Source: an uncultured Clostridia bacterium (GTDB lineage Bacteria; Bacillota; Clostridia; Christensenellales; Borkfalkiaceae). From it: DNA of 6,447 bases. Every line of letters begins with the position of its first letter. The stretch's first letter is position 1. Positions 1 through 6,100 of the stretch are shown here, piece after piece. The notes below the pieces were generated by a model, which ran no database searches, had not been told where the DNA came from, and saw only the letters and a list, made by a program, of their open reading frames with translations. The stretch lies in NCBI GenBank assembly GCA_937920115.1, contig CALGVF010000075.1, positions 1 to 6,447 of the forward strand. Reading direction: 5' to 3'. A program made the translations under genes and the position numbers.

Positions 1-130
1 GCATAGCGTCGTTGACTCTTTCTTCGTTTTCGTCTACCGCCATGATTTCGTGTCCCAATTCGTGCAATTTCATTGCGATGTACTTTCCGAAACGCCCAAG
101 ACCTATCAATAAAATAGATTTTGTTTTCAT
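1..130 (-). CDS. ktrA: KtrA/TrkA-family K+ uptake regulatory subunit, N-terminal part only
   Basis: This is the start of the cytoplasmic RCK subunit that binds nucleotide and gates the KtrB potassium channel. Only 43 codons are inside the window; the gene continues past the left edge. Reading from ATG at 128-130 on the minus strand gives MKTKSILLIGLGRFGKYIA and so on. GLGRFG at residues 10-15 is the Rossmann-fold GxGxxG dinucleotide-binding turn, and the acidic residue in AVDEN (about 32-36) sits at the end of the second strand, as in TrkA_N domains. The start is set by an AGGAGGT ribosome binding site at 139-145, eight bases upstream, which overlaps the ktrB stop codon (145-147). The two genes are therefore co-transcribed and probably translationally coupled. 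TrkA is the alternative name; the KtrB-length partner favours KtrA. Confidence 0.88.
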   Translation of the reverse strand, partial: MKTKSILLIGLGRFGKYIAMKLHELGHEIMAVDENEERVNDAM

Positions 131-144
131 ATATAAAAACCTCC

Positions 145-1473
145 TTAACCGACTGCAATCGTATCTGTCGGCAATTTTGCTACTTGTTTTTTGTTTGCGC
201 CAAAAGCGGCATAAATCAATGTCATTCCGCCGACTCGTCCGAAAAACATAGATAAAATCAAAATCAATTTAGATGCTATTCCGAGCGTCGGTGTAATTCC
301 GAGCGTAAGTCCTACCGTGCCGACGGCAGAAGCCGTTTCGTAAAGACAAGACGTAATAGGCAAATTTTCAATTGCGCTTATAGCCATTCCGCCCAATAAA
401 AACAGCGTTATGTACATTATGAATATCGCCGAAGCCGTCTTAACCGTTTCGTCGTCGATACGGCGTTTCATAAGTTCCGCATTGTCTTTTTTTCTGAATA
501 CGGAAAAAGCGGAAGAAAATAAAACCGCTATCGTCGTCGTTTTCATACCGCCTGCGGTCGAACCGGGCGAACCGCCTATCAACATAAGAATAATCATCAG
601 GTATAATCCCGTATCGCTGATTGCCGTAAGATTTACCGTATTGAACCCTGCCGTCCTCGGCGTTACCGATTGAAACAAAGAAGCAAGTATTCGTTCTCCA
701 ATAGGTAAATCGCCGAATTCAAAAAAGAAGAAGTATATTGCGGGCAAAACAATAAGCGCGGCGGTTACAATCAATACCACTTTGCTTTGCGTGCGATATT
801 CTCTTATTCGCCACTTGTGTTTGCAAATGTCTTCCCATACAAGAAAACCGATACCGCCGATAATTATCAACAACATAATCGCAATGTTGATGACAGGTTG
901 CGCGGAATAGCGCGTGATAGAAGTGAACTCGCCGCTTTTTGTTCCCATAATATCAAACCCGGCGTTGCAGAATGCCGACACCGAATGAAAAATCGACAGC
1001 CAAATACCTTCTGCGCCGTAATCGATACAAAACACAGGCATCATAACAAGCGCACCGATAAGTTCAATCAAAAAAATCCCTTTGATTATAAATCCGGTCA
1101 GGCGAACTATTCCGCTCACATTTGGCGCAGAAATCGCATTCTTCATCGTTTCGCGGCTGAACAGTCCGATTTTCTTGCCCGAAATAACGGCAAGAGACAC
1201 GGCTATGGTAACAACGCCCATACCGCCGATTTGAATTAGTAATAATATAACGATTTGCCCGAATATCGTCCAGTGCGTTGCCGTATCGAATACGATAAGT
1301 CCCGTTACGCATACGGCGGACGTCGAAGTAAAAAGGGCGTCGATAAAAGATGTCCATTCGTGAGTTTTTGAAGAAATCGGCAATGTCAATAGAAAAGCGC
1401 CGAGCAAAATAACTCCCGCGAATCCTATTAATATTATCTGAAAGGATGTTAGTTTCCTTTTTAGTATTCCCAT
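145..1473 (-). CDS. ktrB: KtrB-type K+ channel/transporter membrane subunit (Trk/Ktr/HKT family)
   Basis: Integral membrane subunit for potassium uptake, working with the KtrA ring encoded immediately downstream. The 442 residues match the usual length of KtrB (about 440-450) better than TrkH (about 480). The four pore-loop repeats are visible: TSAVCVTGL at 51-59, SAFCNAGFD at 166-174, TPRTAGFNT at 271-279 and SAVGTVGLT at 382-390, each with the single filter glycine typical of this superfamily. The flexible intramembrane gate loop is GGSPGSTAGG at 300-309, followed by MKTTT. Hydrophobic helices lie between these loops. The ATG at 1471-1473 has a GAGG Shine-Dalgarno at 1481-1484 with a seven-base gap. 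The gene is intact. Base composition is moderate, unlike the AT-rich restriction-modification genes to the right. It is probably transcribed from the -10 box at 1501-1506. Confidence 0.93.
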   Translation of the reverse strand: MGILKRKLTSFQIILIGFAGVILLGAFLLTLPISSKTHEWTSFIDALFTSTSAVCVTGLIVFDTATHWTIFGQIVILLLIQIGGMGVVTIAVSLAVISGKKIGLFSRETMKNAISAPNVSGIVRLTGFIIKGIFLIELIGALVMMPVFCIDYGAEGIWLSIFHSVSAFCNAGFDIMGTKSGEFTSITRYSAQPVINIAIMLLIIIGGIGFLVWEDICKHKWRIREYRTQSKVVLIVTAALIVLPAIYFFFFEFGDLPIGERILASLFQSVTPRTAGFNTVNLTAISDTGLYLMIILMLIGGSPGSTAGGMKTTTIAVLFSSAFSVFRKKDNAELMKRRIDDETVKTASAIFIMYITLFLLGGMAISAIENLPITSCLYETASAVGTVGLTLGITPTLGIASKLILILSMFFGRVGGMTLIYAAFGANKKQVAKLPTDTIAVG

Positions 1474-1500
1474 GCAAAAACCTCGATTTCGTTTATCGGC

Positions 1501-1506
1501 ATTATA
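1501..1506 (-). promoter_or_regulatory. Probable promoter -10 box for ktrB-ktrA
   Basis: On the minus strand this is a perfect TATAAT, about 27 bases upstream of the ktrB start codon. It lies in GTGATATTATAAT, so an overlapping TATTAT with a TG extension is also possible. No good -35 is seen at 17 bases; TTTACA lies only 13 bases upstream. No operator or riboswitch (for example a ydaO-type leader) is visible, and the leader is too short to hold one. Confidence 0.5.
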
Positions 1507-1581
1507 ATATCACGTTTTCTGTAAAGATGACATTAGGGTTCTTGCGAATAGTGTTAAGATTGTATAAAGATTACAAGCGAT

Positions 1582-1737
1582 CTACCGTTGTTGTTTTTCG
1601 GTATCTGTCTTAAAGTGTTCGATAACGCACATAAGTAGCGTGGAGAAAAACGCTTTACGTTCGTTCGGAGTTAGTTTTTCAAGGCTCGGACGACCGATAG
1701 CGTAGACTTCACGCTCTTTTTTTGTTTGTTCTTTCAT
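1582..1737 (-). CDS. Small protein of unknown function, 51 aa
   Basis: I do not recognise this gene. The start at ATG 1735-1737 is chosen because a perfect AGGAGG (1745-1750) sits seven bases upstream; an in-frame ATG at 1776 has no such site. The product begins MKEQTKKEREVYAIGRPSLE, is highly charged (Lys/Glu-rich at both ends), and has a hydrophobic helix-like centre (KAFFSTLLMCVIEHF, about residues 28-42). It has no signal peptide and no cysteine pair, and is probably a small soluble helical protein. It stops at TAG 1582-1584, about 75 bases before the ktrB promoter, and is oriented away from the recombinase gene. The strong ribosome binding site argues that it is real. The position next to a large serine recombinase suggests an element-encoded accessory or regulatory protein, but that is inference only. 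Confidence 0.65.
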   Translation of the reverse strand: MKEQTKKEREVYAIGRPSLEKLTPNERKAFFSTLLMCVIEHFKTDTEKQQR

Positions 1738-1744
1738 AAGACTG

Positions 1745-1750
1745 CCTCCT
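1745..1750 (-). promoter_or_regulatory. Ribosome binding site of the 51-aa gene
   Basis: A consensus AGGAGG on the minus strand, seven bases before ATG 1735-1737. It decides the start codon and is the main evidence that this short gene is translated. Confidence 0.75.
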
Positions 1751-1775
1751 GTTTTTGTGGAAAGGATAGCAATCA

Positions 1776-1851
1776 AACTCGCAGGTTTTCTTCGACTTTG
1801 AAAAGTTTTTTGAAGTTATTTTTTTGAACTCGCAAAGAACTTGCGACTTTA
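1776..1851. repeat. Pair of imperfect direct repeats, 51 bases apart
   Basis: Two copies of about 24 bases begin with AACTCGCA and end with CGACTTT: 1776-1799 and 1827-1850. They are exact at both ends and differ in the middle. A third partial copy (AACTCGTA) starts at 1851. The second copy also contains a small hairpin, TCGCAA/TTGCGA, around AGAAC. They lie in the untranslated region upstream of the 51-aa gene and inside the 336-base gene-free stretch 1738-2073. They could be protein-binding sites (recombinase accessory sites or operators) or a decayed duplication. The sequence alone does not show which. Confidence 0.5.
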
Positions 1852-1884
1852 ACTCGTAATCTTGTGGACAAGAAAGAAACAAGA

Positions 1885-2052
1885 CGTTTTTTCTTTCTCG
1901 CGGAAAGCCTAATCCAAGCCCGTCGTTTCCGTCAAGGGAAAAAATTATTGTGAGAACTATCAACAGACAGACTATATCCAATATTTTTTTCTTTATCCTT
2001 GACGGCTCCGCCGTTCTCGGATTGTTTGGTTTCCGTCGAAAGACAAAAAAAG
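1885..2052. repeat. Large imperfect inverted repeat between the 51-aa gene and the recombinase
   Basis: Two outward-facing arms of about 70 bases (1885-1950 and 1979-2052) surround a 28-base centre (1951-1978). The strongest match is an exact CCTTGACGG: 1997-2005 on the plus strand and 1929-1937 on the minus strand. Going outward, both arms then have ten bases followed by CT(C/T)GGATT, then TTTCCG, then an A-rich run. Going inward, GAAAAAATTATTG (1938-1950) pairs at 12 of 13 positions with 1979-1991. The equal ten-base spacing between blocks makes chance similarity unlikely. TTGACG in each arm could be a -35 box facing each gene, but no good -10 follows at the right distance. It may be a recombinase-binding site, a shared regulatory region, or a cruciform-forming duplication. 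Confidence 0.6.
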
Positions 2053-2073
2053 TTAAAGGAGTTAAAATTCACG

Positions 2074-3702
2074 ATGAAAACAGCAGTTATCTATGCGAGA
2101 TACAGCAGCGATACCCAGACCGAACAGTCTATTGAAGGTCAACTTCGGGTGTGTCAGGACTACGCCAAAAGCAACGACATTCTTGTGGTCGGCACTTATG
2201 TTGACCGTGCAATGACGGGAACGAACGATATGCGCCCGGATTTTCAGCGTATGATTAAAGATAGCAACAAACGGCAGTGGGACTATGTTCTGGTTTACAA
2301 ATTAGACCGATTTAGCCGTAACAAGTACGAAACGACTATCCACAAGCATACGCTTAAAGAAAACGGCGTTAAAGTTTTGTCCGCTATGGAGAATATTCCC
2401 GACAGCCCCGAAGGTATTATCCTTGAAAGTTTGCTTGAAGGTATGAACCAATACTATTCGGCAGAACTTTCGCAAAAGGTGTTACGCGGCTTAAACGAAA
2501 GTTACCGCAAAGGACAATATACAGGCGGCGCGGTTATTTACGGTTATGACGTCGTAGACAAAAAGAACGTTATCAACCCCGAAGAAGCGGAAATCGTAAA
2601 AGAAATCTTTACGAAGTATTCGCAAGGTTATACGGCTGTCGCTTTGGCAAAAGATTTGCAGGCTCGCGGCATACGGACGAAAAAAGGACTGTATATCACC
2701 GACAAAAAGATATACAAAATCCTTGCAAACACCAAATATAACGGCAAAATCCGTCACGGCGATACGATTTACGATAATATTTATCCCAAAATCATCGACG
2801 ACGTTACTTGGCAAAAGGTTCAGGACATTCACGCAGAAAACCAACACGCTCCCGGGCGTAAAAAAGAAATTTACGATTTTATCCTTTCGGGAAAACTTTA
2901 TTGCGGAGATTGTCAGCGTCCTATGGTCGGCGAAAGCGGCACAAGCAAACTCGGACGGATTTATTATTACTATTCGTGTCTTGCCAAAAGGCGTAAACAG
3001 CACCCGTGCAAATTGAAGTCTGTGGAAAAGCAATGGCTTGAAGATTTAGTTATAAATTCAACGTGGGCATTGCTTGCCGACGAAGGCATTGTCAGATACA
3101 TAGCCGAAACGCTTTGCAAACTGCACGAAGAAGAAAACAAAAACAATACGGTTATCAAAAGTCTTGAAGCCCAACGGCAAAACGCATTGAAGGCTTCGCA
3201 AAACTTGATAGCCGCTATTGAACAGGGTATTATTACCGAACAGACGAAACTTCGCTTGAAAGAACTCGAAGCACAGATCGCAGGGCTTGACTTCGATATC
3301 GGACAAGAGAAACAACGCAACTATACATATCTTGCGCCCGATGACGTCGAAAAGTATCTGAACTCGATTATTTGCGGCGATATACAGGAAATGTCCGTGC
3401 GAAAACTTATCGTAAAGGCGTTCGTGCGAGAAGTGATACTCGATAACGACAGCGTAACGATAACCTATAACTTTACCGAAAACTATACGAAGTATAGAGT
3501 TACGCAGGAAATAATACAAAAAGTGCAAAGGCAGTCCCGAAAAAAGACTGCCTACAATAAAACCGTGTGTTCGTACAAACTCCCTTCGCTTCCGCCAAAA
3601 ACAAGACAGACGCCGATCGGCGTCTGTCTTGTTTTCTCTGATGGTGTTCGAACGGGAGCGGTAGTGAATGACAGCACGGGCGTGCTGTCAGAGCCGCGCT
3701 GA
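2074..3702 (+). CDS. Large serine recombinase (resolvase N-terminus, Recombinase domain, zinc ribbon)
   Basis: Site-specific DNA recombinase of the large serine integrase/TnpX type, expected to cut and rejoin DNA through a phosphoserine link to move its element. Counting from ATG 2074 (542 aa), YARYSSD at 7-13 carries the catalytic Ser11 and Arg9, and YKLDRFSR at 75-82 is the conserved LDRxxR active-site block. The Recombinase domain spans about 150-260. A zinc ribbon has Cys277, Cys280, Cys302 and Cys312, and a coiled coil lies at about 345-415. The start is chosen because family members begin at MKTAVIYARYS and AAAGGAG lies at 2055-2061; the 12-base gap is long. A longer reading from TTG 1999 would run through the inverted repeat and is unlikely. 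The last roughly 55 residues are odd: the frame crosses two hairpins and the GC-rich block before TGA, so the true fold probably ends near residue 470-490. The gene is otherwise intact. Confidence 0.93.
   Translation: MKTAVIYARYSSDTQTEQSIEGQLRVCQDYAKSNDILVVGTYVDRAMTGTNDMRPDFQRMIKDSNKRQWDYVLVYKLDRFSRNKYETTIHKHTLKENGVKVLSAMENIPDSPEGIILESLLEGMNQYYSAELSQKVLRGLNESYRKGQYTGGAVIYGYDVVDKKNVINPEEAEIVKEIFTKYSQGYTAVALAKDLQARGIRTKKGLYITDKKIYKILANTKYNGKIRHGDTIYDNIYPKIIDDVTWQKVQDIHAENQHAPGRKKEIYDFILSGKLYCGDCQRPMVGESGTSKLGRIYYYYSCLAKRRKQHPCKLKSVEKQWLEDLVINSTWALLADEGIVRYIAETLCKLHEEENKNNTVIKSLEAQRQNALKASQNLIAAIEQGIITEQTKLRLKELEAQIAGLDFDIGQEKQRNYTYLAPDDVEKYLNSIICGDIQEMSVRKLIVKAFVREVILDNDSVTITYNFTENYTKYRVTQEIIQKVQRQSRKKTAYNKTVCSYKLPSLPPKTRQTPIGVCLVFSDGVRTGAVVNDSTGVLSEPR
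3530..3552 (+). repeat. Short hairpin inside the recombinase 3' end
   Basis: GGCAGTC (3530-3536) and GACTGCC (3546-3552) form a perfect seven-base stem around a nine-base A-rich loop. It sits 45 bases before the large palindrome, within the part of the recombinase frame that codes the low-conservation tail. No T-run follows, so it is not a standard terminator. Confidence 0.5.
3598..3635. terminator. Perfect 38-base palindrome, probable bidirectional terminator
   Basis: The two 19-base arms, 3598-3616 and 3617-3635, are perfectly complementary. The stem is GC-rich in the middle (ACGCCGATCGGCGT), with AAAA at the outer left and TTTT at the outer right, as in a Rho-independent terminator that works on both strands. 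It lies inside the recombinase reading frame, about 22 codons before its stop codon. Because of the symmetry, both strands read the same peptide, KTRQTPIGVCLV, in one frame; this explains an overlapping minus-strand open frame that is not a gene. It would insulate the recombinase from the R-M pair that follows. Confidence 0.75.
3669..3690. repeat. Ten-base-stem hairpin in a GC-rich block
   Basis: TGACAGCACG (3669-3678) and CGTGCTGTCA (3681-3690) are perfectly complementary with only GG between them. A second, weaker stem follows directly: GCCGC (3693-3697) with GCGGC (3707-3711). The block 3636-3715 is more GC-rich than the sequence on its right and overlaps the last codons of the recombinase frame. 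Its role is unknown. It may belong to a dispersed repeat together with the 38-base palindrome just upstream. Confidence 0.55.
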
Positions 3703-3789
3703 CCGAGCGGCAAATTTGTATAGTCAAGCGTCCGCCAAAGTGCCATTTGAAGTTTTTCAAGAATTCTATGTTCGCAAACTCAATAGCGG

Positions 3790-3818
3790 TTGAATAATTT
3801 TGAAATTCATGCTATAAT
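3790..3818 (+). promoter_or_regulatory. Promoter of the restriction-modification genes
   Basis: TTGAAT (3790-3795), a 17-base spacer and a perfect TATAAT (3813-3818) preceded by TGC (extended -10). The expected transcription start is near 3825, leaving a short leader with a GAGG Shine-Dalgarno at 3833-3836 and the GTG start at 3844. No controller-protein gene or C-box is seen, so expression would be constitutive. Confidence 0.75.
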
Positions 3819-3843
3819 ATAAAAAACGAAGTGAGGTTCATTT

Positions 3844-4768
3844 GTGAAATCACCCAAGAATAAGACGATTGATTTTTCTGTTGAAGAGGGGAAAACTTTT
3901 CTTGATAAATGTGTTACAATTAGTTCTAAAGTCATAATTGACGAATTATTAGATAAGACAATCATTGGTGACTCATTAAAAATTTTAGAACACATTCCTC
4001 ACCAAAGCATTGATTTACTTATTGCCGACCCTTGTTACAATTTGGATAAAAATTTTCACGGAACGAAGTTTTCAAAACTTAACGAAACTGCTTGCGTTAA
4101 ACATACCAAAAGTTAGATAAAAAGGTTCTCCGCCCTGCTAAAGCCAGCCGCTTCTATTGTTTGCTGTGATTGGGAATCAAGTCTGCTAATAGGCAGCATG
4201 CTTAATCAGTATTTTAATGTTGTTAATAGAATTACGTGGCAAAGAGAAAAAGGACGTGGCTCATTAACAAATTGGAAAAATGCTATGGAAGATATTTGGT
4301 TTGCGACAGTATCTAAAAAATATACTTTTAATGTTAACGATGTAATGTGTAGACATAAAGTCGTTGCACTGTATAAAGTTGATGGCAGACTCAAAGATTG
4401 GGAGGAGACATCAGAAGGAAACTATAGAAACACATATCCATCAAATTTCTGGGACGATATATCAATTCCATACTGGTCTATGCCTGAAAACACTGCCCAT
4501 CCGACTCAAAAATCCGAAAAATTATTGGCGAAATTGATATTGGTAAGCAGTAACGGTGACGACGTCATATTAGACCCTTTTATCGGTTCAGGTACAACAT
4601 CTGTTGCAAAAAAGCTGGGGTGTCATCATATTGGTATTGAGCAGAATCCATTATATTGTGCTTAGGCTGAATATAGATTAGAACAAGCAAACCATACAAG
4701 GGTATACAAATGGCGTTTTGGGGGAGCGCAACACGCTTTCGCTGCAAAATAAAGAAAAGCGAGATTAA
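3844..4768 (+). pseudogene. Broken beta-class DNA methyltransferase of a Type II R-M system
   Basis: This was a site-specific amino-methyltransferase (N6-adenine or N4-cytosine) that would protect host DNA. The GTG start has GAGG seven bases upstream. One frame runs from 3844, interrupted by TAG at 4114-4116 (codon 91) and TAG at 4663-4665 (codon 274). Conserved blocks lie on both sides of the first stop: LLIADPCYN at 58-66 (motif IV), then RITWQREKGRG, WKNAMEDIW, YPSNFWDD, IPYWSMPENTAHPTQK, and DPFIGSGTT at 244-252 (SAM-binding motif I). The order IV before I marks the beta class. Motif IV should be DPPY; Pro64 is Cys. Near 4690 the frame shifts by one base; the continuing frame reads IQGYTNGV then ERNTLSLQNKEKRD and ends at TAA 4766-4768, three bases before the endonuclease start. 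An intact gene would give about 307 aa. With two stops, a frameshift and a damaged catalytic motif it is almost certainly inactive. The AT-rich composition suggests transfer. Confidence 0.88.
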
Positions 4769-4771
4769 ATT

Positions 4772-5931
4772 ATGATAGATTTTGAACGAATAAATTCACT
4801 TATTTCATTTGTGTTAAAAATAATGGAATTAACGATAAGCAGGCATTGTCGAATAAGGTAAAAGAAGAGTTTTGTCTTACTCAGGATAGAAAATTGTATT
4901 ATTGTAAAGATTTTGCTATAAAATTTAGTAAGTCTACATCCGAAAATTTTAGTAATACAGTTCTTTCTTTATCTGCATTACAAAAATATGATGACAGGCC
5001 AGTTATTATATGTGTTGTCTTGCCTGCAAAAAACTATATGCTACTTGCTAATACAACTTGTTTGAAAAAAATCAGCCATTCTTCTCAACAATTGCGAGTT
5101 GATAATATAAAAGGCAGTTTTAATGGGTCAGATATTTTAAGAAAGATAGCAGATATACCCAACAATCCTACCAACTTTGAAAAGCTATTTTCTATCCATA
5201 AAGGCTATTCTTTTAATGAAAACCTTATTAGATTAGTTGAATCGACGAATAATATTATTGCTCACGGACATAAATTTCAGCCTAATGACACAGAAAGAAT
5301 AAACATCGAGAATGCTCCAAAGCGGTGTATGGATTTTCTTAATTCAATATTTTATAACAAATTAGAGAGTGATTTGCAAAATAGGGTTTCAAACGTTAGT
5401 AGAGAAATTGCAATTGCGGCATTTATAGAAAATGTCAATATAAAAGGGAACATAATTGAGTATTTAATCGCAAGTAATGACGAAGTTCTAAAAGATGCGT
5501 TGATAAATTCTCTTGAAAATGGCACTCCTATTCCTTATATTAAAAACGCTAATGATTTAGGAGATTACAATGTGGACTTTGGAGCTTTTGACACTAAAAC
5601 TGATATAAAAACGAAGGTTTTATTTTTGAATTCAAATCCCAAAGCGTATAATATTGACAAGTTGTTAAAATTTTTAGCAAAAGACAATTCTGTGTATCTA
5701 CTGTTTTTCGTTGGAGTAGGCAAGGATAAAAGCATTTCAACGTTTTTATGCCCTCTGTTTGACGATACACTACTTGACAGTACAGTAGTAATAAGTCATT
5801 GGGCAGGAAGAAATTCAAAAGGTGTGGCTCAATTTTATGGTGAAAATATAGGTAGTATTATTAAAAATCAATCTATTAATATTGATAAGAATAAGGCACA
5901 TCAGTTTATAGAAAAACTTCTTGCTCTATAA
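4772..5931 (+). pseudogene. Probable Type II restriction endonuclease with an N-terminal frameshift
   Basis: It follows the methyltransferase stop by three bases in the same direction, the usual place for the partner restriction enzyme. The natural start is ATG 4772, reading MIDFERINSLISFV. That frame meets TAA at 4859-4861, while the frame one base off reads KNNGINDKQALSNKVKEEFC and stays open to TAA 5929-5931. A single base lost near 4814-4820 (a TTAAAAA run) explains this. An unbroken 361-codon frame remains from TTG 4846, without a ribosome binding site; the intact protein would be about 386 aa. A PD-(D/E)XK nuclease core is plausible. Numbered from 4846, it comprises Glu205 in NIIEYLI, Asp244 in YNVDFG, and Asp253/Lys255 in TDIKTK. 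I do not recognise the exact family or the target sequence; the endonuclease call rests on context and this motif. It is AT-rich like its partner. Restart at 4846 could yield a shortened protein. Confidence 0.72.
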
Positions 5932-5982
5932 AATTCGTTTTACGTTACTGACACTCCGCCAAGCGAAAAGACGCTCATTTGC

Positions 5983-6030
5983 GTGTCCCCATTAGGGATT
6001 ATAAAAAATCAATTAATTTAATGGGGACAC
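5983..6030. repeat. Inverted repeat with GTGTCCCC arms
   Basis: GTGTCCCCATTA (5983-5994) and TAATGGGGACAC (6019-6030) are perfect 12-base complements around a 24-base AT-rich loop. No T-run follows, so it is not a classical terminator, although it lies 52 bases past the endonuclease stop. It may be the remnant of a small mobile element or REP-like hairpin, or may mark an end of the island. A smaller hairpin (ACGC/GCGT, 5970-5984) abuts it on the left. Confidence 0.6.
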
Positions 6031-6040
6031 CTGCAAGTGG

Positions 6041-6076
6041 CAAAAGACTCGAAGTTTCACAACTTCGAGTCTTTTG
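6041..6076. terminator. Strong bidirectional transcription terminator
   Basis: CAAAAGACTCGAAGTT (6041-6056) and AACTTCGAGTCTTTTG (6061-6076) are a perfect 16-base stem with loop TCAC. The stem ends in an A-run on one side and a T-run on the other, as in a factor-independent terminator. It closes the restriction-modification transcript and separates it from the next gene's promoter at 6141. Confidence 0.8.
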
Positions 6077-6100
6077 TCATGCTAAACAGCGCTGAAAAAG

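Noticed and set aside
1709..1981. 90-codon minus-strand frame over the inverted repeat
   Set aside because: It overlaps the start of the well-supported 51-aa gene, crosses the repeats and hairpins, and has no ribosome binding site.
1999..2073. Longer recombinase starting at TTG 1999
   Set aside because: The extra 25 residues are read from the inverted repeat and are not typical; the family begins at MKTAVIYARYS, which matches ATG 2074.
1738..2073. CRISPR array or iteron origin in the repeat-rich gene-free stretch
   Set aside because: Only two imperfect direct repeats and one inverted repeat are present; there are no regularly spaced identical repeats, cas genes or replication protein.
3500..3760. 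Minus-strand open frames of 86 and 64 codons over the recombinase 3' end
   Set aside because: They exist because the 38-base palindrome and the GC-rich block are open on both strands. They lack a good ribosome binding site and have no protein-like composition.
4198..4665. Separate 155-aa gene starting at ATG 4198
   Set aside because: It is in the same frame as the upstream part, has no ribosome binding site, and begins in the middle of a methyltransferase; it is the second half of the broken gene.
3844..4768. TAG recoded as a sense codon in this genome
   Set aside because: Two TAG codons in frame raised this idea, but the same gene also has a frameshift and a damaged motif IV, the partner gene has a frameshift, and the small gene at 1582 appears to use TAG as a stop.
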